Source: Sporosarcina luteola (GTDB taxonomy: Bacteria; Bacillota; Bacilli; Bacillales_A; Planococcaceae). Taken from it: a DNA stretch of 64,000 bases. A model generated the notes under the pieces. The model saw only the letters and a program-made list of their open reading frames with translations, ran no database searches and was not told where the DNA came from. The stretch is from positions 744,001-808,000 of the forward strand of contig NZ_JAMBNV010000001.1 in the NCBI RefSeq assembly GCF_023715245.1, given 5' to 3'. The translations under genes and the position numbers were made by a program. This document shows positions 39,791 through 48,905 of the stretch, one piece after another; the stretch's first letter is position 1; every line of letters starts with the position of its first letter.

Positions 39791-39964
39791 ATGAAAGACA
39801 ACCGTTTTCAAACAAATCCCAATGAGGAAGAAGGCAAGGCATTCACTGGAATGCCGAACGCCAAGCCCTTCCCGGATTTTGAGCCTGAACAAGACTCGGA
39901 AAAGCAAGTTGCTCAATTCCTGAATTCAACCGAATGCAGAGAAAAGCCGTCGGATAATAAATAA
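39791..39964 (+). CDS. small acidic protein of unknown function
   Basis: The 57-residue product is polar and acidic (MKDNRFQTNPNEEEGKAF; DFEPEQDSEKQVAQF). GGAGG at 39775-39779 supports starting at ATG 39791 or GTG 39788, and a strong terminator follows. This suggests a real small gene. I recognise no family; it resembles small acid-soluble or stress-type hypothetical proteins only in composition. Confidence 0.55.
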   Translation: MKDNRFQTNPNEEEGKAFTGMPNAKPFPDFEPEQDSEKQVAQFLNSTECREKPSDNK

Positions 39965-39980
39965 GTGGAACTACACCGAG

Positions 39981-40016
39981 ACCTATGCATTCGTTCAAAC
40001 GGAGCATAGGTTTTTT
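39981..40016 (+). terminator. terminator after the small acidic gene
   Basis: ACCTATGC (39981-39988) pairs with GCATAGGT (40004-40011), followed by Ts. Confidence 0.85.
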
Positions 40017-40087
40017 GCATCTTCCATATATTAGAACCTTGAAGTATAGTGGAAAGATACTACTACTTTACGACTGGGGATAGTTGC

Positions 40088-41164
40088 TTGAAATATTTTG
40101 CTGTATTGACGATAGCATGTAGTTTTTTATTAAACGGATGTATAAGCGATAAAGAAAGAGTTGTCCGTCCTGATGAATTTTCCATGCTTCAAAGCAATCC
40201 GGCAGAATTAATCCTGGATGGAAAATCATCCGATATTACAATTGGAATGATCGGGGATATCCTGTTGCATTACCCGCTATATACATACGATAACTACGAC
40301 CTCTCATTCAGTGCCGTGAAAGCGGAGATGACCGGCACCGACTTTCTCCTTGCAAACCAAGAATCATTGCCCGGAGGAGTGGAGCTAGGATTGTCCGGCT
40401 ATCCCCAGTTCAACAGCCCGAAGCAGATTATTAGGGATTTGAAAGCGAATGGAGTCGATCTACTGTCCATTGCAAATAACCATACGCTCGATCAACAGGA
40501 AAGCGGTTTACTGAAGGCTATTGGGCATATGAACGAATATGGAATGCCTTATATCGGTGCATATGAGTCTGCGGAAGATCGTGGGACGAAGCGTATAATT
40601 GACGTGAAAGGCGTGCGTATCGGCGTTTTAGCTTATACATACGGTCTGAACGGAGCGGCAATTCCAAAAGGGAAGGGCTACTTGGTTTCATTGATTGCTA
40701 AAGACCGAATGGAAGTGGAAATTCGGGAATTGAAAGCCGAAGCGGATTTAACTGTCGTTTCCATCCATTGGGGCGATGAGTATATGTTGCAGCCTTCCGA
40801 AAAGCAGGTGGAGCTCGCCGAGTGGCTTGCGTCACAAGGTGTTGACATCGTCTTCGGCCACCATCCCCATGTCTTGCAGCGCTATGCAAAAATCGGCCAA
40901 ACGGAAGTTTTCTATTCGCTCGGAAACTTCTATTCCGCACAAGCATTTGATTCTACGAATGTTGGCGGTATTGCAAAAGTACATCTTTCAATCATTGAAT
41001 TGGCGGGAAGACGTTTTATGAAAGTGGAAAAATCTACATTTCATCCTACGGCTGTCATCCGTGACGAGAATGAAAAATTTATTGTCGTGCCATTACGAGA
41101 CGCAGTTGGCAGGACAGGTTTTGATGAAAAGTGGGTTGCCGAACAAGTCGGCTTGCCTGAATGA
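40088..41164 (+). CDS. CapA-family lipoprotein (poly-gamma-glutamate capsule type)
   Basis: From TTG 40088 the 358-residue protein has a lipoprotein signal (MKYFAVLTIACSFLLNGC). A calcineurin-like CapA domain follows with IGMIGDILLH, LLSIANNHTLD, VVSIHWGDEY and VFGHHPHVLQ. GGGGA at 40076-40080 supports this start; a longer reading from 40049 would bury the signal peptide. CapA/PgsA proteins act in gamma-polyglutamate export or anchoring, but no pgsBC genes are nearby. It may be a stand-alone phosphoesterase-like surface protein. Confidence 0.85.
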   Translation: MKYFAVLTIACSFLLNGCISDKERVVRPDEFSMLQSNPAELILDGKSSDITIGMIGDILLHYPLYTYDNYDLSFSAVKAEMTGTDFLLANQESLPGGVELGLSGYPQFNSPKQIIRDLKANGVDLLSIANNHTLDQQESGLLKAIGHMNEYGMPYIGAYESAEDRGTKRIIDVKGVRIGVLAYTYGLNGAAIPKGKGYLVSLIAKDRMEVEIRELKAEADLTVVSIHWGDEYMLQPSEKQVELAEWLASQGVDIVFGHHPHVLQRYAKIGQTEVFYSLGNFYSAQAFDSTNVGGIAKVHLSIIELAGRRFMKVEKSTFHPTAVIRDENEKFIVVPLRDAVGRTGFDEKWVAEQVGLPE

Positions 41165-41166
41165 AA

Positions 41167-41204
41167 AAATGCCCTCCACACCGGATATGTGCAGAGGGCA
41201 TTTG
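41167..41204. terminator. bidirectional terminator between convergent genes
   Basis: AAATGCCCTC and GAGGGCATTT form a perfect 10-bp stem between the CapA-like gene and the SLH hydrolase gene, with T-rich DNA on both sides. Confidence 0.88.
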
Positions 41205-41208
41205 TGTA

Positions 41209-42105
41209 TTATTTTTTTGAAAGTCTTTCAATGAATAGTAGAAGTTCACTTGAAGTGACCCTGTTTGTTGTTCCGAATGTTCCATCGGCATAGCCCGTTG
41301 TCAATTTGTTTGTGTAAAGCGTATTAATATAGTCATTCGCCCAGTTGGATGTTGATACATCCGTGAAAGGGGTTGTCCCAGGAGTTAACGGGAGATCGAA
41401 TGCGCCAACCAAGACTTTTGCCAGCTCACTTCTCGTCAAATAATTATTCGGCATGAATTCTCCTGCTGTATTTCCAGTGAAAATCCCTGCCTCTCCGACT
41501 GCAGCAATAGCTTCATGCTGGGGATGAGACGTCGAGATATCGGTGAACTCCTGATTGCTTGCCTTACTTGAAAGGTTTAATTCCTGAGCCAGGATTTCTG
41601 CGACTTCGCCTCTCGTTGCATAATTGACTTGAGGAGTTGAAGCAATTGTTGTTTCTGCAGAGAAGTCTGATACACGCCGAGCTCCTATGTATCGTTTACC
41701 CCAATAAGCCGGATCATTGATTGATGAAATCATGACACCTCTACTTGTTGAGGCATGAATGAAATTACTTGATCCGATATAGATTCCCACATGTGAAACG
41801 CCGTTTCCGCTAGTATTGAAAAATACGAGATCACCCGACAGCAAATTGCTTTTTGCAACGGACTTTCCAGTAGAGTATTGTTGGGTAGTAGTTCTAGGAA
41901 TTGAAACTCCTTCTCTTTTGAAGACGAATTGTGTATAACCAGAGCAGTCAAAACCTGAAGTAGTAGTTCCCGCGTATTTATATGGTGTTCCCATGTACGC
42001 TTTAGCCGTACTGACTAGGGAAGTCGATGTGCTTGCTGAAGCCGTGTCATGAGTGGACGTTGAGATCAATAGGCATGCAAAAACTAAGAAGATGATTCTT
42101 TTCAT
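41209..42105 (-). CDS. secreted NlpC/P60 hydrolase with SLH domains
   Basis: The 298-residue protein has a signal peptide (MKRIIFLVFACLL...TASAS) and an NlpC/P60 domain with the catalytic Cys in FDCSGYTQF, His in VSHVGIYIG and FIHAS. It ends in two or three S-layer homology repeats (NYATRGEVAEILAQELN, NNYLTRSELAKVLVGAF, YADGTFGTTNRVTSSEL). SLH repeats bind pyruvylated wall polymers, and the enzyme cuts peptidoglycan peptides. ATG 42105 opens the signal peptide. The catalytic domain is very close to the one at 55983. It is a plausible client of the SecA2-SlaP system. Confidence 0.92.
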   Translation of the reverse strand: MKRIIFLVFACLLISTSTHDTASASTSTSLVSTAKAYMGTPYKYAGTTTSGFDCSGYTQFVFKREGVSIPRTTTQQYSTGKSVAKSNLLSGDLVFFNTSGNGVSHVGIYIGSSNFIHASTSRGVMISSINDPAYWGKRYIGARRVSDFSAETTIASTPQVNYATRGEVAEILAQELNLSSKASNQEFTDISTSHPQHEAIAAVGEAGIFTGNTAGEFMPNNYLTRSELAKVLVGAFDLPLTPGTTPFTDVSTSNWANDYINTLYTNKLTTGYADGTFGTTNRVTSSELLLFIERLSKK

Positions 42106-42268
42106 ATTTTTTCCCAAATTCCCCTTTCGCACATAATAGAAGCTGTGCTTTATCTGTGAATCAATCCTAACATGGATAAACATCAAATTTTGTTACATTC
42201 ATATTACGATATGGTTACAACAGGAATAGGCTCTTGTAGAGTGCGAGAACCGAGGGATATTGCGTAGA

Positions 42269-42298
42269 TTGTTCAAGGTTTTTTGCATATGGTATAAT
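42269..42298 (+). promoter_or_regulatory. extended -10 promoter for the glycosyltransferase
   Basis: TGGTATAAT ends at 42298 (extended -10); TTGTTC at 42269-42274 is 18 bp upstream of TATAAT. Confidence 0.65.
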
Positions 42299-42357
42299 CG
42301 CTCAATGAATAATCAATTGAAATGACTATGGAATTTGAATAGATAGGATGAACTCTG

Positions 42358-43452
42358 ATGCGTCAAATTACAGTATTCAGCAATATGTACCCTTCACAAA
42401 AACACCCGACATTCGGTATTTTTGTAAAGAACCAAGTAGAACACCTCCGTTCAAAAGGTCTGAAAGTGAATGTCGTTGCAATCGAAGATCCTTCAAAAGG
42501 AAAAGCTGCTTTAAAAAAGTATTTTACCTGGTTCGTAAAATCAATGACCCATATGCTTACGAAGAAGTCTGAAATTTCTTTAACTCATTCGCATTACACA
42601 TTTCCGACGGGGTTGCTATCGTTAATTGGAAAAAGAATGTTTGGATTGCCTTATGTCATCACAGTCCATGGCGGAGATATCGACAAAATGGCTGCTAAAA
42701 ATAAGATGATTGAGTCGATGACTAGAATCACTTTACAGAATGCCGATGCCGTCATTGTTGTAGGGCAACGATTGAAATTGGATGTCGTTGAACATTTTGG
42801 TGTTAAGGAGAAGCATGTCCATGTAATGAGCATGGGGGTCAATACGGAAGTATTCAAACCGATTCCAAAAGTGGATGCCCGTAATGAATTAGGCCTTCCT
42901 CTACATGAGAAGATTGTGTTGTTTGTTGGAAATATGATAGAAGCAAAAGGGATTCTCGATCTTATCGAAGCATTTAAGGAGGTAGAAGAAAACTATCCGG
43001 ACGCCATGCTTCATATGATTGGGTCAAGTAAAGATGAAGGTTTTATGCACAAATTAGAAGAGCATTTGTCGGAAATGAAAATTAGTACTTCCCATCAGGA
43101 ACCGCTGCCGCAAATAGAAGTGGCGAAATGGATAGCAGCCGCAGATGTCTTTGTTTTGCCATCACATCATGAAGGGTTTGGACTAGTTGCTCTTGAAGCG
43201 ATGGCTGTGGGAACTACAGTAGTCGGTACTGACGTCGGGGGGCTTTCATTCCTTTTGGGCAATGAAGCAGGAATTCTCGTAGAGCCGCACAATCCGACAT
43301 CCCTTGCGAACGGATTGAAGCAAGCTTTGGAACAACCTTCGGAAACAAGAAGACAAATCGCAGAAGGAAGAGTCCGCGAACATACATATGATGTCATTAC
43401 TGAGAGATTACTGGCAATCTATGAGGCGGTATCAAAAGAAGTGAAAATGTAA
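42358..43452 (+). CDS. GT4-family glycosyltransferase
   Basis: The 364-residue protein has a GT-B fold. SNMYPSQKHPTFGIFVKNQV at the N-terminus and VHGGDID match the acceptor half. The C-terminal half has VGNMIEAKGILDLIEAF and the nucleotide-sugar motif SHHEGFGLVALEAMA with its conserved Glu pair. It transfers a sugar from an activated donor, probably to a cell-surface or lipid glycoconjugate. The gene has its own promoter and is followed by an unrelated M20 gene 52 bases later. Donor and acceptor are unknown. Confidence 0.87.
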   Translation: MRQITVFSNMYPSQKHPTFGIFVKNQVEHLRSKGLKVNVVAIEDPSKGKAALKKYFTWFVKSMTHMLTKKSEISLTHSHYTFPTGLLSLIGKRMFGLPYVITVHGGDIDKMAAKNKMIESMTRITLQNADAVIVVGQRLKLDVVEHFGVKEKHVHVMSMGVNTEVFKPIPKVDARNELGLPLHEKIVLFVGNMIEAKGILDLIEAFKEVEENYPDAMLHMIGSSKDEGFMHKLEEHLSEMKISTSHQEPLPQIEVAKWIAAADVFVLPSHHEGFGLVALEAMAVGTTVVGTDVGGLSFLLGNEAGILVEPHNPTSLANGLKQALEQPSETRRQIAEGRVREHTYDVITERLLAIYEAVSKEVKM

Positions 43453-43504
43453 TGCATTTCTTCGTAAATCGATTCAGGATTCGGAATGAAGAGGAGAGAT
43501 TGTG

Positions 43505-44608
43505 ATGTCGATTGAAAAACAAATAGGGGAATGGTTCGGTCATTTTCATGCTCACCCTGAAATCAGCTGGAAAGAAGTCGAAACGACGAAAAAGATAGCA
43601 GAAATCCTCACGGAAATGAACGTACCGCATCATACATTCGATGATGTGACCGGTGTTGTGGCAGAAATCGGGGAAGGGGATCGGATCATCGCAGTCCGTG
43701 CCGACATTGACGCGCTTTGGCAAGAGGTGGACGGCGTTTATCGCGCGAACCATTCATGCGGGCACGACGCCAATATGTCGATAGTGCTCGGGGCGCTTTC
43801 CTACTTGCAGGAACAAACGCTCGGAAGCCGCATCCGGTTCATTTTCCAGCCAGCGGAGGAAAAAGGGAATGGCGCGAAATCAATGATTGAAAGGGGAGCC
43901 ATCGATGGTGTTTCCCATTTATTCGGTGTCCATCTAAGACCACAGGAAGAGATCCCATTTGGCAAGGTATCTCCTGCCATTCATCACGGCGCGGCGATTT
44001 TCCTCGAAGGGAAAGTGAAAGGGGCTGATGCACATGGCGCGAGACCGCAGCAAGGGAAAAATGCACTCGACCCGATTTTCGCGATTGCCCAATTCCTGAA
44101 AACGATTTACTTTTCTCCATATGAAGCGTATTCCGCGAAACTGACGAAAGTCCAGGCGGGTGGCGATAGTCTGAACATTATCCCTGGAAATGCCCTGTTT
44201 GCAATCGATGCACGGGCACAGTCGAATTCGGTGCTGAATGAACTGAAGGAAAGAATCGATGCGGGAATCCATTCAATTGCCGAGCTTCACGGCGTAGACA
44301 TCGAATTGAACTGGTCTGATTATACGCCTGCAGCGGAAGTTTCGGAAGAAGCCGCTTCGATTGCAAAAGAAGCGATCTTCGAATCAGTCGGTGAAGAGGC
44401 ATTTGCGCCAGCAATCATCACATCCGGAAGCGATGACTTCCATTTCTATACGATCTACAACCCTAAACTGAAAGCCGCTATGATTGGCGTTGGTGCAGAT
44501 TTAGGACCTGGCCTTCACCATCCGTACATGACATTCAACCGGGATGCTCTCGGTATAGGTGCTAAAGTGCTTGCGGCGATATTGGCGAAAGCTTCATTTT
44601 TTAGATGA
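43505..44608 (+). CDS. M20-family amidohydrolase/aminoacylase
   Basis: The 367-residue protein has the M20D/amidohydrolase motifs: HAHPEISWKE, CGHDANMSIVLGA with metal ligands, PAEEKGNGAKSMIE and GVHLRPQEEIPFG. It probably hydrolyses an N-acyl amino acid or similar amide. GAGGAG is nine bases before ATG 43505; the adjacent GTG at 43502 is a second option. It ends at a strong hairpin shared with the convergent SulP gene. Substrate is not evident. Confidence 0.87.
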   Translation: MSIEKQIGEWFGHFHAHPEISWKEVETTKKIAEILTEMNVPHHTFDDVTGVVAEIGEGDRIIAVRADIDALWQEVDGVYRANHSCGHDANMSIVLGALSYLQEQTLGSRIRFIFQPAEEKGNGAKSMIERGAIDGVSHLFGVHLRPQEEIPFGKVSPAIHHGAAIFLEGKVKGADAHGARPQQGKNALDPIFAIAQFLKTIYFSPYEAYSAKLTKVQAGGDSLNIIPGNALFAIDARAQSNSVLNELKERIDAGIHSIAELHGVDIELNWSDYTPAAEVSEEAASIAKEAIFESVGEEAFAPAIITSGSDDFHFYTIYNPKLKAAMIGVGADLGPGLHHPYMTFNRDALGIGAKVLAAILAKASFFR

Positions 44609-44655
44609 AAAACACTCCATCTACGGGACAGTCCCTGTAGATGGAGTGTTTTATA
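44608..44655. terminator. strong bidirectional terminator
   Basis: AACACTCCATCTACGGGA pairs with TCCCTGTAGATGGAGTGTT with a single bulge; T runs occur on both strands. It separates the M20 and SulP genes. Confidence 0.93.
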
Positions 44656-44676
44656 ATAGTGAACGGATAATAAAAA

Positions 44677-46260
44677 TCACATAAAGAAATTCTCTTCCCC
44701 AATCCGATCATATAGTCCGCTTTTCTTGAACATGGAAAGTTTTTGCTTGGGCAATTTCTTCACAATAATTCTTACATTCTGTTTGCTGGAACCGTCCAAC
44801 AACGCGGATAGCGCAGCCTCACCAGTCGCGTCAATCATCGATAGATGCTCCAAATCCAAAATGATCTTAGCTGTTCCACTTGAAAGGATATCGGGCATCT
44901 TGTCTTCGAACACCTTTGCCGTACCGAAAAACAACGGTCCTTCAATGATGAATTTGGAGACTTCCTCTCCGAACTTGTGAATCTCTACTTCCGAAAGTTT
45001 TTCCGCCACGATATACAGCTTGCCGCTCATCTTACGCAAGAAGGAAAGTGCAGCCAACATGATGCCGACTTGGACGGCAACTGTCAAATTGATAAAGATG
45101 GTAAGCAGGAATGTCGTCAGCAGCACGATTGAATCGCCTGACCTGACGGACAAAATATGAGCAAATGCCTTTCTCGCACTCATATTCCAAGCAACAAACA
45201 TTAGAATGGGCGCCATCGCCGCTAAAGGAATATATGAGGCGAACGGGGCGAATACCAAAATGAACAATAAGACGAAAATGCTTTGCACCATGCCGGAAAC
45301 CGGGCTGACAGCGCCTGACCGGATATTGGTCGCAGTTCTCGCAATCGCGCCTGTTGCTGGGATGCCCCCGAATAACGGCGAAATGATATTCGCGATTCCT
45401 TGCCCGAACAATTCCCGCTTTGAATCATGCTTCGGACCTTCTTTCATTCCATCCGCAACGACTGCAGACAACAGCGATTCAATCGCGCCCAGTGCAGCAA
45501 TGATTAATGCAGGCTGCCAAAGACTGACGAGCTTGGATAATGTGATTTCAGGAAATTGAAAGCCGGGCAATGATTGCGGAATTCCTCCGAACGCTGTGCC
45601 GATCGTTTCTACTTTTCCCGGGTAGAACAAGACAGATAATACAGTTGGAATCAAAAGAGCGAAGAGCAGCAACGGAACACGAGGGGCAACTTTCGGCAAG
45701 ATGAAGATCAAGGCCAGCCCAATTATTGCGGTTAGCACACTGAAGATATTCACAGTATGAAGATGCTTGGCGACATCAATCATATTTTCATGAAAGAACT
45801 CCTTGCTCTCAAGTCCCGACAGGCCAAGGAAGTTCCCGAACTGCCCCGTGAAAATGATAATGGCAATCCCCGAGGTGAACCCGATTGTTACGGAACGAGG
45901 GACGAAATGAATAAGATTGCTAATGCCTGCAAAGCTCATGATCACGAGGAAAATACCGGCCAGAAACCCTGCTATTAAGAGATCTTCATAGCCGTATTGA
46001 AGGACAATTGCGAGAAGGATAGGGATAAAAGCACCTGTAGGACCGGCAATTTGAAACCGCGATCCACCGAGTAGGGCTACTAAAAAACCTGCAATGATCG
46101 TTGTGTATAATCCATACTCTGGTTTCACACCTGAGGCAATTGCAAAAGCCATCCCAAGTGGAATGGCTACGATACCGACAGTGATCCCCGAAAGCATATC
46201 CTTCCGAAACCCTGACGCATTATAATCAATAAAACGCTGATCTTTGAACAAGGCGGTCAC
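44677..46260 (-). CDS. SulP-family anion transporter with STAS domain
   Basis: From GTG 46260 the 527-residue protein has about ten to twelve membrane segments with the SulP signature GITVGIVAIPLGMAFAIASG and QIAGPTGAFIPILLAIV. A cytoplasmic STAS domain (about 430-527, ILDLEHLSMIDATGEAALSA) ends it. SulP transporters carry sulfate, bicarbonate or other anions. A longer frame to 46380 is open but contains a promoter and a repeat array, so it is rejected. The anion is unknown. Confidence 0.9.
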   Translation of the reverse strand: MTALFKDQRFIDYNASGFRKDMLSGITVGIVAIPLGMAFAIASGVKPEYGLYTTIIAGFLVALLGGSRFQIAGPTGAFIPILLAIVLQYGYEDLLIAGFLAGIFLVIMSFAGISNLIHFVPRSVTIGFTSGIAIIIFTGQFGNFLGLSGLESKEFFHENMIDVAKHLHTVNIFSVLTAIIGLALIFILPKVAPRVPLLLFALLIPTVLSVLFYPGKVETIGTAFGGIPQSLPGFQFPEITLSKLVSLWQPALIIAALGAIESLLSAVVADGMKEGPKHDSKRELFGQGIANIISPLFGGIPATGAIARTATNIRSGAVSPVSGMVQSIFVLLFILVFAPFASYIPLAAMAPILMFVAWNMSARKAFAHILSVRSGDSIVLLTTFLLTIFINLTVAVQVGIMLAALSFLRKMSGKLYIVAEKLSEVEIHKFGEEVSKFIIEGPLFFGTAKVFEDKMPDILSSGTAKIILDLEHLSMIDATGEAALSALLDGSSKQNVRIIVKKLPKQKLSMFKKSGLYDRIGEENFFM

Positions 46261-46299
46261 ACTTCTTCCACAGAATTTGTAAAAATATTTCCTATCTTC

Positions 46300-46328
46300 A
46301 TTATAAGCGACAAACACAGTGCTGGCAA
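46300..46328 (-). promoter_or_regulatory. SigA-type promoter for the SulP gene
   Basis: On the minus strand TTGCCA (46328-46323) and TATAAT (46305-46300) are spaced by 17 bp, 40 bp upstream of GTG 46260. Confidence 0.78.
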
Positions 46329-46340
46329 GGCCTCGCGCGT

Positions 46341-46430
46341 GAAAAAGGCGGTCGCGCGTCCAAAGTCGGCGTTCCAGCATCCAAAGAAGGGAGTGCCGCG
46401 CTCAAATCAGAAAGGTGCCGCAGAAAGTCA
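46341..46430. repeat. degenerate 21-bp tandem array after the ABC gene
   Basis: Units start at 46341, 46362, 46383 and 46404 with a partial one at 46424. Each begins with an AAA-rich stretch followed by a GC-rich part such as GTCGGCGTTCCAGCATCC. Similarity between units is moderate. It lies between the stop of the ECF ATPase gene and the SulP promoter. The sequence differs from the TTATGCG arrays but has the same period and position relative to genes. Confidence 0.6.
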
Positions 46431-46458
46431 GCTTTCACTGATTTTCCGGACACCCCCT

Positions 46459-48117
46459 CTAGATCAGCTCGATTTCCTTCAATACGACACGATCATATCC
46501 CAATCGCTGTACTAGTTTTGTAATATGCGGTTGCTCGACCCGCGCGAGCCGCAAAGCTTCCTCCTTTGCAAATGCTTGACGTGTCGGGCCATCAAACAGC
46601 ATTCCGCCATTGCTGAAAATGATCGTCCGTCCGAATGTATCCGCAACGAAATCCATATCATGCAAAATACAGATGACGAGCTTGCCCTTTTCATGGAGTG
46701 AATGGATGATCTCCTTCACCTTCGACTTCCCGCGGATATCCTGCCCCATAGTTGGTTCGTCGAAAATGACGATATCGGTATCCATGGCGAGAATTGAGGC
46801 AATCGCAACCATCTTCCGCTCAGCTAGACTAAGATCATATGGATTCTCATCCGCCTTATCCGCAAGTCCGACGAGCGCAAGCATCTCTTTTGCATTAGCG
46901 AGCGCTTCCTCACCAGATTGGCCGATGTTCAGAGGACCGAACATCACTTCATCGATCACCTTATGTTTGAAAATCTGGTCATTCGGATTTTGGAAGATGA
47001 GCCCGATCCGGCTTGCCAGTTTAGCTGCCGTCGTTTCGGATAGTGGCGATCCATTCAGGAAAACTTCACCGGAGTCCGGCTTCAATAGAGCCTTCAACAA
47101 TTTCACAAACGTCGTTTTCCCGGAACCGTTCTGCCCGATGATTGCGATAGGCTCGCCGCTCAACGAGACATTAAGCCCGAGGATGACGTCCTGTCCTTTT
47201 TCATAGCTGAAATGCAGATTTCGGACGATGAGTTCGGAAGTAGTTGTGCCGTTCGCCTCGATTGATTCAATATGATGAAATCGAATCTCCCTCGCCCTCG
47301 GCATTTCCTCTAAAGAAATTGGATATAGTCCGGTCTCATCATTCCGAATGTCGAGAGTCCGTGCGATTTTCACGTAGATAGGAGGTTCCACACCGAAATC
47401 AATCAAATCGTCCCTAGAAAAGACCTCTTCCGGCTTCCCATCCACGATTAATTTGCCGTCATGCAGTAAGAGGATCCTGTCCGCATACGCCGCAAGCTTC
47501 TCCATTTTCTGCTCCACCATGATGATCGTCATGCCCTCATCCGCCAATTTTTCAACGACGCGGAACACTTCCTCCGCGCCCTCGGGATCGAGCTGCGAAG
47601 TCGGTTCGTCGAGTATGAGGATATCTGGCTTCATGGCAATGACGCTTGCAATGGCGACCCGTTGCATTTGACCTCCGGATAATGAAAATGGATTCTTTCC
47701 TTGCAATCCTTCAATATCGAGCAACTTCATGCTTTCGCGGATCCGTTCATGCATGACATCACGCGACACGCCTTGATTCTCCAACCCGAACGCAATTTCA
47801 TCATAGACAGTGAACTTGGCACCGGTCATCTGCGAGAAAGGATTTTCAAAGACGAGACCGCCCCTTGCCGTAATTTCACTTATTTCATGCGACAACACAT
47901 CCATGTCGCCAATGTACACATCCCCGCCGTACGCACCTTTGAAAAAGTGGGGGATGAGTCCGCTCAATGCATAACATAACGACGTCTTCCCGGCTGTATT
48001 CATGCCGACAATCCCGACGAATTCTCCCTTTTCCACCGTGAATGAAATATCATCGAGCGCAAAACGGGGGCTATCGGGATATTTATATTTCAAATTTACA
48101 ACACGTAATAAACTCAT
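46459..48117 (-). CDS. ECF transporter ATPase, two fused ABC domains
   Basis: The 552-residue protein has two nucleotide-binding domains. The first has Walker A GMNTAGKTS, signature SLSGGQMQRVAIAS and LILDEPTSQLDPEG. The second has GQNGSGKTT and VIFDEPTMGQD, but a degenerate signature SLAERKMVAIAS. This is the fused EcfA arrangement. GGAGG eight bases before ATG 48117 sets the start, which overlaps the EcfT gene by four bases. It powers vitamin or metal uptake with the T and S components next to it. Confidence 0.92.
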   Translation of the reverse strand: MSLLRVVNLKYKYPDSPRFALDDISFTVEKGEFVGIVGMNTAGKTSLCYALSGLIPHFFKGAYGGDVYIGDMDVLSHEISEITARGGLVFENPFSQMTGAKFTVYDEIAFGLENQGVSRDVMHERIRESMKLLDIEGLQGKNPFSLSGGQMQRVAIASVIAMKPDILILDEPTSQLDPEGAEEVFRVVEKLADEGMTIIMVEQKMEKLAAYADRILLLHDGKLIVDGKPEEVFSRDDLIDFGVEPPIYVKIARTLDIRNDETGLYPISLEEMPRAREIRFHHIESIEANGTTTSELIVRNLHFSYEKGQDVILGLNVSLSGEPIAIIGQNGSGKTTFVKLLKALLKPDSGEVFLNGSPLSETTAAKLASRIGLIFQNPNDQIFKHKVIDEVMFGPLNIGQSGEEALANAKEMLALVGLADKADENPYDLSLAERKMVAIASILAMDTDIVIFDEPTMGQDIRGKSKVKEIIHSLHEKGKLVICILHDMDFVADTFGRTIIFSNGGMLFDGPTRQAFAKEEALRLARVEQPHITKLVQRLGYDRVVLKEIELI

Positions 48118-48881
48118 GACATCACCCTCCAAACGATGACAGCCAAAAAGAAGACGATCAATGCAATTCTGAGAGGCATGCTATATCGGTAGTTTTCCCG
48201 TTCATACAAAAACGTCCGATTCCCCTTTGCGTTGAATCCGCGGATTTCAAGTGCGATGGATCGCTCCCGTGTTTCTGTGAGCGAATTGAGGACGACGGGA
48301 CCGAGAAGGGGGAGGAATGATTTGAATCTCTTCCAAATTCCACCTTCCGTTTCCATCCCCCGAGCCCGCTGAGCATCCGTGATTTTACCTGTCAAGGCGA
48401 CCATTTGCGGGATGATCTGCAGCACCGACAGCAGCACATAACCGAATTTCGGAGACAACCCTTTTTGCAGCAATTCTTCCACTAGGTCATCCGGCTTCGT
48501 CGTCAAAATGAGTACGCCGAACGCGGCCACCATATTGACGACCCGGAGCGTTATTAGAAACGCGATTAAAAACCCCTCTTTGTAAATGGCGATCGGCCCG
48601 ATTTCGAACAGAACCGTTACCCGGTCGGGATGAAAAAATCCTTGGACGATGATGATCGATGCGATTAACAGAAAGCTGACCCCGATGACCGGCAAAATGA
48701 ATTTGAACACATTGCCGATCATGAGGATGAAGAATGTGAACAGGAGGATGCCGAACACAGCCAGATGATTCGCTACTATATATGTCGATGTGATGGAAAT
48801 GAAGAGGAATAGGAGTTTATTCAACGGATCCACCCGATGGACAGGCGAATCCCTATTTACGTACAATGTCATGTTGTTCAT
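48114..48881 (-). CDS. ecfT: ECF transporter transmembrane component EcfT
   Basis: The 255-residue protein has about five or six membrane segments and ends with a coupling region containing AQRARGMETEGG and SIALEIRGFNAKGNR; the Ala-Arg-Gly and Glu-Arg-Gly triplets are the EcfT coupling motifs. It joins the ATPase to the S component. GGAGGG seven bases before ATG 48881 is the ribosome site. It lies between the ATPase and S-component genes in one unit. Confidence 0.9.
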   Translation of the reverse strand: MNNMTLYVNRDSPVHRVDPLNKLLFLFISITSTYIVANHLAVFGILLFTFFILMIGNVFKFILPVIGVSFLLIASIIIVQGFFHPDRVTVLFEIGPIAIYKEGFLIAFLITLRVVNMVAAFGVLILTTKPDDLVEELLQKGLSPKFGYVLLSVLQIIPQMVALTGKITDAQRARGMETEGGIWKRFKSFLPLLGPVVLNSLTETRERSIALEIRGFNAKGNRTFLYERENYRYSMPLRIALIVFFLAVIVWRVMS

Positions 48882-48905
48882 TCGAATCCCTCCTGCGGGC
48901 AATGC

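Noticed and set aside
46261..46380. N-terminal extension of the SulP protein
   Set aside because: It contains the promoter and the 21-bp array, and the protein family starts at about GTG 46260.
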